Shown here one piece after another: positions 55,982 to 64,000 of a stretch of DNA of 64,000 nt. Within the stretch, counting starts at the first letter, position 1; each line of letters opens with the position of its first letter. Under the pieces are notes generated by a model. The model was not told where the DNA came from. It made no database searches and was given only the letters and a program-made list of their open reading frames with translations. The stretch comes from Janthinobacterium sp. J1-1. GTDB taxonomy: Bacteria > Pseudomonadota > Gammaproteobacteria > Burkholderiales > Burkholderiaceae_D. The position numbers were made by a program, and so were the translations under genes. The DNA is taken from contig NZ_CP132339.1 in assembly GCF_030944405.1 (NCBI RefSeq), positions 2,604,001-2,668,000 on the forward strand. The letters run 5' to 3'.

Positions 55982-56049
55982 GCCCGGACTGGTATAGTCC
56001 GGACCTTCCCTGATTTCAGCTGCCACTTAGCTTCTTATCCAGTAACGAC

Positions 56050-57246
56050 ATGACTAATAGCAAGAAAACCTCCCCGGCGCCAGCCACCATTGCCCTGCGT
56101 GGCCTCGTCATCGGCGCCGTCGCGGCCAGTCTCGCCGGCTGCGGCATGATCAGTTCGGTAGTCGGCGGCGACAAGGTCGACTACAAGTCGGTCAAGAAAG
56201 CCAGTTCCCTGGATGTGCCACCCGACCTGACGCAACTGCAGCAAGACAACCGCTACTCCCTGCCTGACGCGAAGAACGGCGTGGCGACCGCCTCCGGCTA
56301 CAATGCCCAGCGCAATGCCGCCGCCGGTACGCCGGCCGTGGTTGGCGCCGATGGCGTGGTCGGCGTGGTGCCGATCACGGCCGGCTCTGTCAAGGTCGAG
56401 CGCGCGGGCAACCAGCGCTGGCTGGTGGTCAAGCAGTCGCCTGAGGTGCTGTGGCCGCAGGTGAAACAATTCTGGGAAGACGCAGGCTTTACGATCGCCC
56501 TCGACCAGCCGACGGCGGGCATCATGGAAACCGAGTGGAATGAAAACCGGGCCAAGATTCCGCAGGATATCATCCGCAAGACGATCGGCAAGGTTTTCGA
56601 CGGCCTGTATTCGAGCGGCGAGAAAGACAAATACCGCACCCGTGTGGAACGCCTGGCCGACGGCTCGACCGAGATCTACATCAGCCACCGTGGCGTGGAA
56701 GAGGTACTGACCGGCCGCGACAAGGAAAGCACCACCTGGACGGCACGTCCCAACGATCCCGGCCTGGAAGCGCAATTCCTGGCTCGCCTGATGACCCGCC
56801 TGGGCGCGGCCAGCGACGAAGCGCAAGCCCGTACCGCGGTCGACGCCGCGATTGTGCAACCGCAGCATGCGAAGCTGGTCGGCGATGTCGCCACGCCGGC
56901 GCGCGCGATCGAAGTCGACGAAGGTTTTGACCGTGCCTGGCGCCGTGTCGGCCTGGCGCTGGACCGTGTCGGCTTTACCGTCGAAGACCGCGACCGCACG
57001 CAGGGCACGTATTTCGTGCGCTACGTCGACCCGGACGCCGTCAAGAAAGACGGCTTCTTCTCGAAGCTGTTCAGCTGGGGCTCGTCGGACGACAAGGACA
57101 AGGGCGCGCAGCGCTACCGCGTGCTGGTCAAGGCCGCCGCCACCGGTTCGGCCAGCACCGTCAGCATCCTGTCGAACGAAGGCCAGCCCGACGTCTCGCC
57201 AGTGGCCGAGAAGATCCTGGGCTTGCTGAACGATCAGTTGAAGTAA
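56050..57246 (+). CDS. bamC: Outer-membrane assembly lipoprotein BamC
   Basis: A 398-residue lipoprotein with a lipobox LAGC at about residues 30-33. After it, SVVGGDKVDYKSVKKASSLDVPPDLTQL is the unstructured BamD-binding segment typical of BamC/NlpB. Two helix-grip domains follow, one around VLWPQVKQFWEDAGFTI and one around AWRRVGLALDRVGFTVEDRDR. It is part of the BAM complex that inserts beta-barrels. It lies 68 bp after dapA, and an intrinsic terminator follows. Confidence 0.95.
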   Translation: MTNSKKTSPAPATIALRGLVIGAVAASLAGCGMISSVVGGDKVDYKSVKKASSLDVPPDLTQLQQDNRYSLPDAKNGVATASGYNAQRNAAAGTPAVVGADGVVGVVPITAGSVKVERAGNQRWLVVKQSPEVLWPQVKQFWEDAGFTIALDQPTAGIMETEWNENRAKIPQDIIRKTIGKVFDGLYSSGEKDKYRTRVERLADGSTEIYISHRGVEEVLTGRDKESTTWTARPNDPGLEAQFLARLMTRLGAASDEAQARTAVDAAIVQPQHAKLVGDVATPARAIEVDEGFDRAWRRVGLALDRVGFTVEDRDRTQGTYFVRYVDPDAVKKDGFFSKLFSWGSSDDKDKGAQRYRVLVKAAATGSASTVSILSNEGQPDVSPVAEKILGLLNDQLK

Positions 57247-57290
57247 CAGTAATGATTGCAGGGCGGTGGGTGCATACCCGCCGCGCGGCA

Positions 57291-57326
57291 AAAAGGCTGG
57301 CCCGGAAACGGCGCCAGCCTTTTTTA
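57291..57326 (+). terminator. Intrinsic terminator after bamC
   Basis: AAAAGGCTGGC pairs with GCCAGCCTTTT and runs into six T residues, 45 bp after the bamC stop. Confidence 0.88.
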
Positions 57327-57365
57327 TCGCCTGCCACTCTGGGGTCATGACAAAGTGGCGGACGT

Positions 57366-57395
57366 AAAAAAGCCGGCCCGAAGGCCGGCTTTTTC
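57366..57395 (-). terminator. Bidirectional terminator, serving the Ala-rich lipoprotein gene
   Basis: GCCGGCC and GGCCGGC form a stem with a 4-base CGAA loop, flanked by A-run and T-run on either side. It therefore works in both directions, 15 bp past the lipoprotein stop. Confidence 0.88.
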
Positions 57396-57410
57396 ACTAC
57401 GGGTGCTAAA

Positions 57411-57665
57411 TTACTTAGCAGCCGATGCAGCCGACGAAGCGGCAGCAGCAGCGTCCGAAGCAGCCGAAGCGGCGCTCGAAGCAGCAGCAGCAGCATCGGT
57501 AGCAGCCGAAGCAGCAGCGTCAGCAGCTGGTGCTGGAGCAGCTTCAACTACTGGTGCTGGTGCTGGGGTTTCAACTACTGGTGCTGGTGCAGGAGCTTCT
57601 TCTTTTTTGCTGCAAGCAGCCAGAGCAACAACCATCAGGGAGGCGATCAGCAGGGATTTTTTCAT
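57411..57665 (-). CDS. Small Ala/Pro-rich lipoprotein
   Basis: An 84-residue lipoprotein with a lipobox VALAAC at residues 13-18 and SKKEE following. The mature part is a Pro-Ala-Pro-Val linker (two copies of APAPVVE) and then a run of Ala/Ser/Asp, so it is either disordered or one long helix, as in alanine-rich outer-membrane anchor peptides. The initiation site is followed by MKKSLLIASL. No function is assignable. It is monocistronic with its own terminator. Confidence 0.75.
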   Translation of the reverse strand: MKKSLLIASLMVVALAACSKKEEAPAPAPVVETPAPAPVVEAAPAPAADAAASAATDAAAAASSAASAASDAAAAASSAASAAK

Positions 57666-58019
57666 TTGTTTTCCTTAATTATTTCAAAAAATAAATCAAC
57701 ATTGTTGCGATGAATAATTACCGGTAATTATCGCTCGTTAGGTCGTCTTCGAAGGCTTTTCGTACCAGGTGGTGCCTGCCAGACAACGGAAACTTCCTAA
57801 CCGAATATTATAGCGATTTTTGGTGCGTCGCAATAGGAGCAAGAGGCAAATTCGCAACTATTTTGTGATATCGCAATATTTGCCAAGGCAAATTGCAAGC
57901 AAGTGTAAGAGTTTTGCGAAAGCGCGTCAAAACGATATTAAAACTCCATCTTTCTTTGCGTCAGCGCAGACTCTTTACCCTTGCCTGTGTTTCACCACAT
58001 TTGCTGCGTTGCGCCTCAA
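57666..58019. other. AT-rich intergenic region with lipoprotein promoter
   Basis: A stretch of 354 bp without a gene, notably AT-rich. On the minus strand a TATAAT box (57807-57812) lies about 140 bp before the lipoprotein ATG, with TTGCGA at 57828-57833 upstream, although the 15-bp spacing is short. A long 5' leader would result. The remaining part to 58019 shows no coding frame and no terminator for the adjacent minus-strand gene. Confidence 0.5.
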
Positions 58020-59141
58020 TCAGGCCAGTTCGAGCCAGCCATCCTGATACCAGGTGTACAGCGCTTCCATCACGTCATCGGATGCCAGGGCCACGGCCGC
58101 GCCGTTCAGGGCACGGTCATTGGCCAGCGTCTCCAGCGCCGTTTTATCGGCCCGGCCAATCGCGAACGACTCGCCATTGATGAAGACATTCTTGCCACGA
58201 TACAGCATCAGCGTCTTGCGTGACAACACAACACCCTTCTTGTGTGCCGCTTGTGTGAAGCGTCCCACAGTCAGCGGCTTGGCCAGTGGCGTGAAGAACA
58301 CATTGTGCTTCGGTTCGGACAGGTGTTCGCCGAGGAAAATGGTGACGTCCTCTTCCGTGAAGCGCACCTTGTTCATCTCTTCGGTGATCACGCTGAGCAT
58401 CTCGCGCGGGATTTCCGCCGGCTTGGCCGACGCCTTCAGGTCGGGGTCGCTGTAGATGCCGGGCAGGTCGATCGAATCGGCCATGAATTGCAGGAACGCT
58501 TCGCCCAATTCCTGGAACGATGGCGAACGGAAACCGATCGAATAGGTCTGGCAGTCGCCGATGGCCACGCCGTCGTGCGCATAGTGCGGCGGCAGGTACA
58601 GCATGTCGCCCGGTTCCAGCGTGAATTCTTCGTCGGGCGTGAAGTTGCTGAGGATTTTCAACGGCAGGCCGTCGATCAGGCTCAGGTCCTGCTGCGCGCC
58701 GATGCGCCAGTGGCGCTTGCCCTGGCCTTGCAGCAGGAACACGTCATAGGAATCGAAATGCGGGCCGACGCCGCCGCCGTCGGTGGCGAAGCTGACCATC
58801 AGGTCGTCCAGGCGCGCATCGGGCAGGAAGCGGAACTGGCGCAGCAGCGCGTCGGCATCGGCGCTGTGCAGGTTGGCGCCTTGCACCAGCAAGGACCATT
58901 GCTTCTGTTTCAGGGAGGGCAGGCTGGCCAGCGGGCCCTGCTGCATGGACCAGTGGCCGTCCACCAGGCTGACCAGGCGCGACTCGACATGGTCGAGCTT
59001 GGCCAGTTCGGCCAGGGCCTTGAAGTCCAGCAGGGGCTTGAAGCCAGGCACGGCCTGGCGGATCAGCAGCGGTTTTTTATGCCAGTAGTCGCGCAGGAAT
59101 TGCGCCGGCGTGATGTCGCCGAGGAGAGTTAATTTTTTCAT
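58020..59141 (-). CDS. JmjC/cupin ribosomal oxygenase (RoxA/YcfD type)
   Basis: A 373-residue cupin-4 family oxygenase, probably hydroxylating an Arg of ribosomal protein L16. Iron ligands are visible as H-x-D in GVGPHFDSYDVFLLQG and a distal His in LYLPPHYAHDGVA. FLRDYWHKKPLLIRQAVPGF is the typical start and a winged-helix-like C-terminal domain follows. It needs 2-oxoglutarate, iron and oxygen. It is divergent from slyD. Confidence 0.92.
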   Translation of the reverse strand: MKKLTLLGDITPAQFLRDYWHKKPLLIRQAVPGFKPLLDFKALAELAKLDHVESRLVSLVDGHWSMQQGPLASLPSLKQKQWSLLVQGANLHSADADALLRQFRFLPDARLDDLMVSFATDGGGVGPHFDSYDVFLLQGQGKRHWRIGAQQDLSLIDGLPLKILSNFTPDEEFTLEPGDMLYLPPHYAHDGVAIGDCQTYSIGFRSPSFQELGEAFLQFMADSIDLPGIYSDPDLKASAKPAEIPREMLSVITEEMNKVRFTEEDVTIFLGEHLSEPKHNVFFTPLAKPLTVGRFTQAAHKKGVVLSRKTLMLYRGKNVFINGESFAIGRADKTALETLANDRALNGAAVALASDDVMEALYTWYQDGWLELA

Positions 59142-59198
59142 GCGCCCATTATAACAACCGGAAATGCAGGAATGCGCCTGTCGTTGGCGGCGGAAAGG

Positions 59199-59204
59199 TA
59201 TAAT
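59199..59204 (+). promoter_or_regulatory. Candidate -10 box of slyD
   Basis: A TATAAT hexamer lies 31 bp before the slyD ATG. No clear -35 is seen at the right distance, so support is partial. Confidence 0.35.
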
Positions 59205-59234
59205 TTGTCAGCTTATACAATGAAAGGAAGCATA

Positions 59235-59786
59235 ATGAAGATTGCCAAAAATACGGTCGTGACTGTCAACTACAAACTGTCAGACGCGCAAGACAATCTG
59301 ATCGAAGACGGCCGCCAGCCGATGGTCTATCTGCACGGTGATTATGAAAACACCCTGCCGAAGATCGAAGAAGAGCTCGACGGCAAGGAAGTTGGCTATT
59401 CCAACACGATCCAGATCGAACCGGATGATGCTTTCGGTGAATACGACCCGGCGCTGGTCAAGGTCGAGCCACGCAATCGCCTGCCTGAGCCGCTGGAAGT
59501 GGGCATGCAGTTCGAAGGCATGCCGGAAAGCGATTCGCCGGACGAAGAAGCGATGATCTTCACCGTCACCGATATCGCCGACGACAAGGTCGTTCTGGAT
59601 GGCAACCATCCGCTGGCCGGCATCGCGCTGCGCTTTGCGCTGACGGTCGCCGACGTGCGTGAAGCCACCGAAGAAGAAATTGCCCACGGCCACGTGCATG
59701 GCGCGCATGGCCACGGTCATGACGATGAAGATGGTGATGACGAAGGTGCTGAAGGCGATCACTTCCGCACCCATCCTATCCACTAA
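59235..59786 (+). CDS. slyD: FKBP-type peptidyl-prolyl isomerase SlyD
   Basis: A 183-residue SlyD. The FKBP part (NTVVTVNYKLSDAQDNLIED, YLHGDYENTLPKIEEELDGK) contains the IF chaperone insert, and FGEYDPALVKV is diagnostic. The C-terminal tail is His/Asp-rich (HGHVHGAHGHGHDDEDGDDE), the nickel-binding tail that delivers metal to hydrogenase or urease in relatives. The start at 59235 is set by AAAGGAAG upstream, and the longer frame is rejected. Confidence 0.94.
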   Translation: MKIAKNTVVTVNYKLSDAQDNLIEDGRQPMVYLHGDYENTLPKIEEELDGKEVGYSNTIQIEPDDAFGEYDPALVKVEPRNRLPEPLEVGMQFEGMPESDSPDEEAMIFTVTDIADDKVVLDGNHPLAGIALRFALTVADVREATEEEIAHGHVHGAHGHGHDDEDGDDEGAEGDHFRTHPIH

Positions 59787-59819
59787 TCGATAACACCTGA
59801 CCAAACCTGCTGCGCGGCG

Positions 59820-59930
59820 CGCTTTGCGGCCGGCGATGCTCACCGTACTGAAGTACGGTTGCGCTTCTCGGCCACAAATCACTGTCGCTCGCTACGGTTT
59901 GCTCAGGCGTCGTGACGCTAGTTGTAAAGC
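59820..59930. repeat. Possible extragenic palindromic element
   Basis: ACCGTACT (59842-59849) and AGTACGGT (59852-59859) form a perfect stem with a two-base loop. Around it GCGGCCG and CGGCC add an outer, weaker symmetry, followed by CGCTCGCTACGG. It sits between the convergent ends of slyD and the phosphoesterase-like gene. The style matches dispersed palindromic repeats. Its copy number elsewhere cannot be seen here. Confidence 0.45.
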
Positions 59931-59942
59931 AGTACTTCTGAT

Positions 59943-60932
59943 TTAACGGCGCGGCACCGACGGCCTGGTGGCGCGCTCGCGCACTTCAAACAGCGGCGTC
60001 TTGCCGGTGCGTACCGCAATCGCCGCCCAGTCGCTGGCGATGCTGACATGGCCCACATTACTCTTCCAGTGGATGGCCGGCGTGGCGCCCTGGCGTGTTC
60101 CCTTGCCCTTGCTGTCCCGCTCTTTCTGCGTATCAACCAGTAATACCTTGCCACCGAATTTTTTTGCGAGCAGGCGGATCTGCTTGCGCGGACCGGCAAA
60201 GCCATCCTGTTTCGAGCTGAAGCTGGGCAACAGCGAACTTTCCTCTTCATCGAGCACGCCGACGTCGCCGTCGGAAAACAGCACGATGCCGTCGAGCTTC
60301 TTGCCTTGTGCCATGGCGAACAGCCGCTGCAGCCAGGCGCGGTTGGCCACCAGCCGGTCTTCGAATTCGCTGTTGCGGCCCGCTTCTGGCAGGAAATGGT
60401 TGTTATTGGCGGGCAGGTTGACGGTGGCAAACAGCACGCCGCCCACTTCCCAGTGCGCATTTTCCGCATAGCTGCGGAACTTGGCCGTCGATGACAGCCG
60501 CGACAGGTTCAGCTTGCGCTGGCCCAGGCTCTGGTTGTCGGCGAAATACACGTCGCGCAAGCGGTTCAGCCGTTCGATGGCGTTGACCCTGCCGCGCGAA
60601 TTGCGGCAGCCGGCCCAGTCGCTGGCCGACAGTGACACGATCAGCGGCGAGGTACTGGCCTCAAATAAATCCTTGCGCTGGCCGTACAGCTTGTCGGTGC
60701 ACGATTCGCTGGCGGCCTTGATGCCGGTCGCCACCACGAACGAGGCATTGAAGGCGCTGGCGCCGGCAATCGCTTTTTTCAAGGGCCCGTCATCGGGTCC
60801 GGCCTGGAAGGAGTGGCCCAGCACGGCAAACTCGAAGCCGGGGTTGCCGGCATTGGCCAGCGCCGGCGCCGGCGCCAGATGGCAGCTGGCTACCAGCAAG
60901 GTCAGGCTTGCGATGCGACTCTTCAAGGTCAT
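59943..60932 (-). CDS. Degenerate metallophosphoesterase-like exported protein
   Basis: A 329-residue protein with a signal peptide ending near ALANA. It shows the overall order of an uncharacterised exported calcineurin-like phosphoesterase group ([42 protein letters not shown]). The metal motifs have been lost: GD-type becomes VLGHSF, the second becomes VATGIKAAS, and the GDNEW segment becomes SASDWAGC. It overlaps the mutS stop (ATGA) and is thus translated after mutS. A non-catalytic role is likely. Confidence 0.65.
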   Translation of the reverse strand: MTLKSRIASLTLLVASCHLAPAPALANAGNPGFEFAVLGHSFQAGPDDGPLKKAIAGASAFNASFVVATGIKAASESCTDKLYGQRKDLFEASTSPLIVSLSASDWAGCRNSRGRVNAIERLNRLRDVYFADNQSLGQRKLNLSRLSSTAKFRSYAENAHWEVGGVLFATVNLPANNNHFLPEAGRNSEFEDRLVANRAWLQRLFAMAQGKKLDGIVLFSDGDVGVLDEEESSLLPSFSSKQDGFAGPRKQIRLLAKKFGGKVLLVDTQKERDSKGKGTRQGATPAIHWKSNVGHVSIASDWAAIAVRTGKTPLFEVRERATRPSVPRR

Positions 60933-63595
60933 GCGGCGGCCAGCCGTTTCAACTGATACAGCTGCTCGAGCGCGTCGCGCGGTGTCAGGGCATCGGGATC
61001 GAGTTCGGCAATCGCGTCGAGCAAGGCCTGTTGCGCTTCGCTCAGGGCGGCCGGTGGCGCCGTTTCTTCTTCCTCTGCATATGGATCGGACGCCGGCGCG
61101 GCAAACAGGTCGCGCTGCGGCGTGGCGTCCAGCGCCTGCGCTTCCAGCCGCGCCAGGTGCTTGCGCGCAGCCTTGATCACCGGCTGCGGCACGCCGGCCA
61201 GCTGGGCCACCTGCAAGCCGTAGCTTTGCGAGGCGGGGCCGGGCTGCACCGCGTGCAGGAAAACGATGCTGTCCTTGTGCTCGACGGCCGACAGATGCAC
61301 GTTGGCCGCGCTCGGATGGCTGTCGGGCAATTGCGTCAGTTCAAAATAGTGCGTCGCGAACAGGGTGAAGCTGCGGCTGGTGTCGATCAGATGGCGCGCG
61401 ATGGCCCACGCCAGCGCCAGGCCATCAAAAGTGGAGGTGCCGCGGCCGACTTCATCCATCAGCACCAGCGAGTGCTCGGTGGCGCCGTTCAGGATGGCCG
61501 CCGATTCCGTCATTTCCACCATGAAGGTCGAGCGTCCGCCTGCCAGGTCATCGGTCGCGCCGATGCGGGTAAAGATGCGGTCGATCGGGCCGATGGTGGC
61601 GCTGGCGGCCGGCACATAGCTGCCCACGTAGGCGAGCAGGGTGATCAGGGCCACCTGGCGCATGAAGGTCGATTTACCGCCCATGTTCGGGCCGGTGATC
61701 AGCAGCAGCCTGCGTTCGTTGACGAAGCGGCAGTCGTTGGCGATAAAGCGCTCGATCTGCTTTTCCACCACCGGGTGGCGGCCTTCGACGATATTGATGC
61801 AGGGCTCACCCACCAGCTGCGGCGCGGCCCAGTTGTGCTGCTGCGCATGTTCCGTCAGTGCATTTAAAGTATCGAGCTGGGCCAGGCCCTGGGCGATGGT
61901 TTGCAGGGTGCCGATATGCGGCGCCAGGTCGGCCAGCAAGATGTCGTACAGCAGCTTTTCGCGCACCAGCGCCTTGTCCTGCGCCGACAGCGCCTTGTCC
62001 TCGAACACCTTCAGTTCCGGCGTGATATAGCGCTCGGCGTTTTTCAGCGTCTGGCGGCGGCGGTAGTCGTCCGGCACCTTGTCGGTCTGGCCGTGCGTGA
62101 CCTCGATATAAAAGCCATGCACCTTGTTGTATTCCACGCGCAGGTTGGCGATTCCCGTGCGGGCCCGCTCGCGCGTTTCCAGGTCGACCAGGAACTGCCC
62201 GGCGTTTTCCGACAGCGCGCGCAATTCATCGAGCTCCGCATCGAAGCCGCGCGCAAACACGCCGCCGTCGCGCACCATCGCGGCCGGCTCCGGCGCCACC
62301 GCGCGCACCAGCAGGTCGAGGCAGGTTTCTGGCGTGGCCAGTGCGTTATGGATGTCGGCCAACAGGCCGTCGCACGGCTCGCCGCCATAGCAGTGGGTGA
62401 CGCGTTCGCGCAGCGCCGGCAATTGCTGCAAACCATCGCGCAGGGCGGCCAAGTCGCGCGGGCGCGCCGAGAGCAGGGCGATGCGGGTGGTGATGCGTTC
62501 AATGTCCGGTACTTGCGACAGGGTGGCGGCCAGTGGCGCCGCCGCTTCGCTGTGCATCAGCGCGGCGATCGCCTGGTGACGCGCGCGCGCCACGCCCTGA
62601 TCGCGCCGCGCGTGGTGCAGCCAGTGGCGCAACATGCGCGAACCCATGGCGGTGCGGCAATGATCGAGCAGCGAAAACAGGGTGGGGGACTCTTGCCCGC
62701 GGATGGTTTCCGTCAGTTCCAGGTTGCGCCGCGTGGCGGCATCGAGGCCGATGAATTCGCTTTCCGTCTCGGTCGTCAAGGAGCGCACGTGTTGCAGGCC
62801 ACGGCCCTGGGTCGACTGCGCATAGCGCAGCAGCGCGCCGGCCGCGCCGAACGCGGCGCCGAGGCCATCGGCGCCAAAGCCGGTCAGGGTCGCCACGCCG
62901 AGCTGGTCCAGCAGCGCCTTGTGTCCGCCGGCCACGTCGAAATGCCAGTCCGGCACGCGGTTGACGTGGGTGGTCGGATGGTCGTCAAACAGCGTGCCGG
63001 CGTCGCCGCTGAGGATCTCGGCCGGCACGATGCGTTCCAGCTCCTGCTGCAGCCGCAAGGCAACAGTTTCGCTGCTGCCCGAAAACTCCATCAATTTGAG
63101 CGCGCCGCTGGCCAGCGACAACCAGGCCAGGCCGGTGGTCACCATCTTGCGCTGCGTGATGCTGCACAGGGCCAGCAGCGGCCGCTCGGCCTTTTCCGGC
63201 AGCAAGTCGGCGTCCGTGAGGGTACCCGGCGTGACCACGCGCATCACCTTGCGCTCGACCGGCCCCTTGCTGGTGGCCGGATCGCCGATCTGCTCGCAAA
63301 TGGCGACCGACTCGCCCAGTTTCACCAGCTTGGCCAGGTAGCCGTCGAGCGAATGAAACGGCACGCCGCACATCTTGATCGGATTGCCGCTGGCCGCGCC
63401 GCGCGCCGTCAGCGTAATGCCCAGCAAGCGCGCGGCTTTTTCCGCATCGTCAAAAAACAGCTCGTAAAAGTCGCCCATGCGATAGAAGACCAACATCGTC
63501 GGGTGATTGTCCTTGATGCCCATATATTGCTGCATCATGGGCGTAAGTTTGCTTTTGTCGATCGTCGCAAGCTCTTGATTTGACTGCATTTTCAT
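60929..63595 (-). CDS. mutS: DNA mismatch repair ATPase MutS
   Basis: An 888-residue MutS. The mismatch-binding N-terminal domain has the Phe-x-Glu motif equivalent in [18 protein letters not shown]. The connector, lever and clamp follow. The ATPase has Walker [27 protein letters not shown] and the C-terminal HTH end. It recognises base mismatches and recruits MutL. It is the first gene of a two-gene unit with the phosphoesterase-like gene. Confidence 0.97.
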   Translation of the reverse strand: MKMQSNQELATIDKSKLTPMMQQYMGIKDNHPTMLVFYRMGDFYELFFDDAEKAARLLGITLTARGAASGNPIKMCGVPFHSLDGYLAKLVKLGESVAICEQIGDPATSKGPVERKVMRVVTPGTLTDADLLPEKAERPLLALCSITQRKMVTTGLAWLSLASGALKLMEFSGSSETVALRLQQELERIVPAEILSGDAGTLFDDHPTTHVNRVPDWHFDVAGGHKALLDQLGVATLTGFGADGLGAAFGAAGALLRYAQSTQGRGLQHVRSLTTETESEFIGLDAATRRNLELTETIRGQESPTLFSLLDHCRTAMGSRMLRHWLHHARRDQGVARARHQAIAALMHSEAAAPLAATLSQVPDIERITTRIALLSARPRDLAALRDGLQQLPALRERVTHCYGGEPCDGLLADIHNALATPETCLDLLVRAVAPEPAAMVRDGGVFARGFDAELDELRALSENAGQFLVDLETRERARTGIANLRVEYNKVHGFYIEVTHGQTDKVPDDYRRRQTLKNAERYITPELKVFEDKALSAQDKALVREKLLYDILLADLAPHIGTLQTIAQGLAQLDTLNALTEHAQQHNWAAPQLVGEPCINIVEGRHPVVEKQIERFIANDCRFVNERRLLLITGPNMGGKSTFMRQVALITLLAYVGSYVPAASATIGPIDRIFTRIGATDDLAGGRSTFMVEMTESAAILNGATEHSLVLMDEVGRGTSTFDGLALAWAIARHLIDTSRSFTLFATHYFELTQLPDSHPSAANVHLSAVEHKDSIVFLHAVQPGPASQSYGLQVAQLAGVPQPVIKAARKHLARLEAQALDATPQRDLFAAPASDPYAEEEETAPPAALSEAQQALLDAIAELDPDALTPRDALEQLYQLKRLAAA

Positions 63596-64000
63596 TTGTA
63601 AGTATTTGATTTGTTTCGTTATTCTGTTGATTCAATGTTCGCTCTATTGCATCATCGCACATCACCGCATATCATCACACTTCATGTTTTGGCGTAGCTT
63701 TTTTGGTTGGTTTTGCAAAGCTACGCCGAAAAACAGCCTTCAGGTTTTTGTGCTGGATTAAAGCTACGCCGGACCTACGCTAATGGGTGAGAATGTAATT
63801 CGATGCAAGAGCGGCGAAGCTGCTCGCGGCTGGTCAACACTTTACCATTTCCGACTGCCCAAGGCTGCGACATGAGGCTACAAAGTCGAAGAGATCGTGG
63901 ATATATCGCTATAAAAGCCCGCTCGATGGACGTATGCGACAGACCAACATTGGCGAATGGCCAGCGATTTCCTTGGCGGCCTCGACGGTCGAGTGGGGGC
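63596..64000. other. Right-edge region without a defensible gene
   Basis: These 405 bp are distinctly lower in GC than the rest of the window. They contain the mutS promoter side and the inverted repeat described separately. A minus-strand frame is open from the right edge to a TAG at 63775-63777 (about 74 codons, tail ...SREQLRRSCIELHSHPLA), and other frames are open over shorter lengths. None resembles a known family, so a partial gene is possible but not supported. No tRNA was seen. Confidence 0.4.
63691..63770. repeat. Inverted and direct repeats of an 11-bp unit (ggcgtagcttt)
   Basis: GGCGTAGCTTT at 63691-63701 pairs with AAAGCTACGCC at 63717-63727 (15-base loop), and a further AAAGCTACGCC occurs at 63760-63770. 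Two alternative stems are thus possible. It may be a mobile-element or integration border or a regulatory hairpin. There is no adjacent T-run. Confidence 0.7.

Overview
The window is GC-rich, densely coded DNA of a betaproteobacterium. The housekeeping genes (pyrG-eno-ftsB, dapA-bamC, hslO, htpX, slyD, mutS) and the protein sequences fit Oxalobacteraceae (Janthinobacterium/Duganella/Massilia-like). That placement is inferred from gene content and sequence style, not from a database match. No tRNA, rRNA, CRISPR array or insertion sequence was recognised.

Region 1 (1-10331) is the left flank of a type VI secretion locus. After the tail of a GNAT acetyltransferase come three minus-strand genes: a helical protein of unknown function, a small ABC-type amino-acid permease, and a periplasmic binding domain fused to a permease. 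No ATPase gene accompanies them. Divergent from these lies a two-gene plus-strand unit: a 214-residue unknown protein and a 1959-residue giant whose first half is a long Ala/Gln-rich helical array and whose second half is Ala/Gly/Asp/Asn low complexity.

Region 2 (10332-35264) is one long T6SS operon in the order tssB, tssC, hcp, tssE, tssF, tssG, clpV, vgrG, MORN-repeat protein, PAAR-like protein, small membrane protein, periplasmic binding protein, two SLC1/DAACS-type membrane proteins, tssJ, tssK, tssL, tssM, formyltransferase-fold protein, tssA. All core T6SS subunits are present. Four inserted genes (binding protein, two DAACS-like proteins, formyltransferase) are not standard T6SS parts but are coupled by overlaps or short gaps to real tss genes. 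The two DAACS-like proteins have lost most of the substrate- and sodium-binding signature residues. With the ATPase-less permease pair on the left flank, this suggests a repurposed solute-sensing or solute-capture module tied to this secretion system, which is the most novel feature of the window.

Region 3 (35280-42611) holds a D-lactate dehydrogenase/glycolate oxidase-type flavoprotein and, divergent behind a good Fur box, a haem/iron uptake operon: ChaN-like lipoprotein, ExbB, ExbD, TonB, TonB-dependent receptor. A PRC-barrel gene with its own terminator converges on it.

Region 4 (42612-64000) is mostly housekeeping: pyrG, eno, ftsB, a probable Pho-regulated glycerophosphodiesterase, two tiny minus-strand genes (85 and 30 codons) behind an exact FNR/Anr-type box, hslO, a gamma-carbonic anhydrase-like protein, an alpha/beta hydrolase, a PHP phosphoesterase, htpX, a YciO/Sua5-like protein, an M50 protease, a methyltransferase, dapA, bamC, a small Ala-rich lipoprotein, a JmjC ribosomal oxygenase, slyD, a degenerate phosphoesterase overlapping mutS, and mutS. 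The last 400 bases are lower in GC, carry an inverted repeat and contain no gene I can defend.
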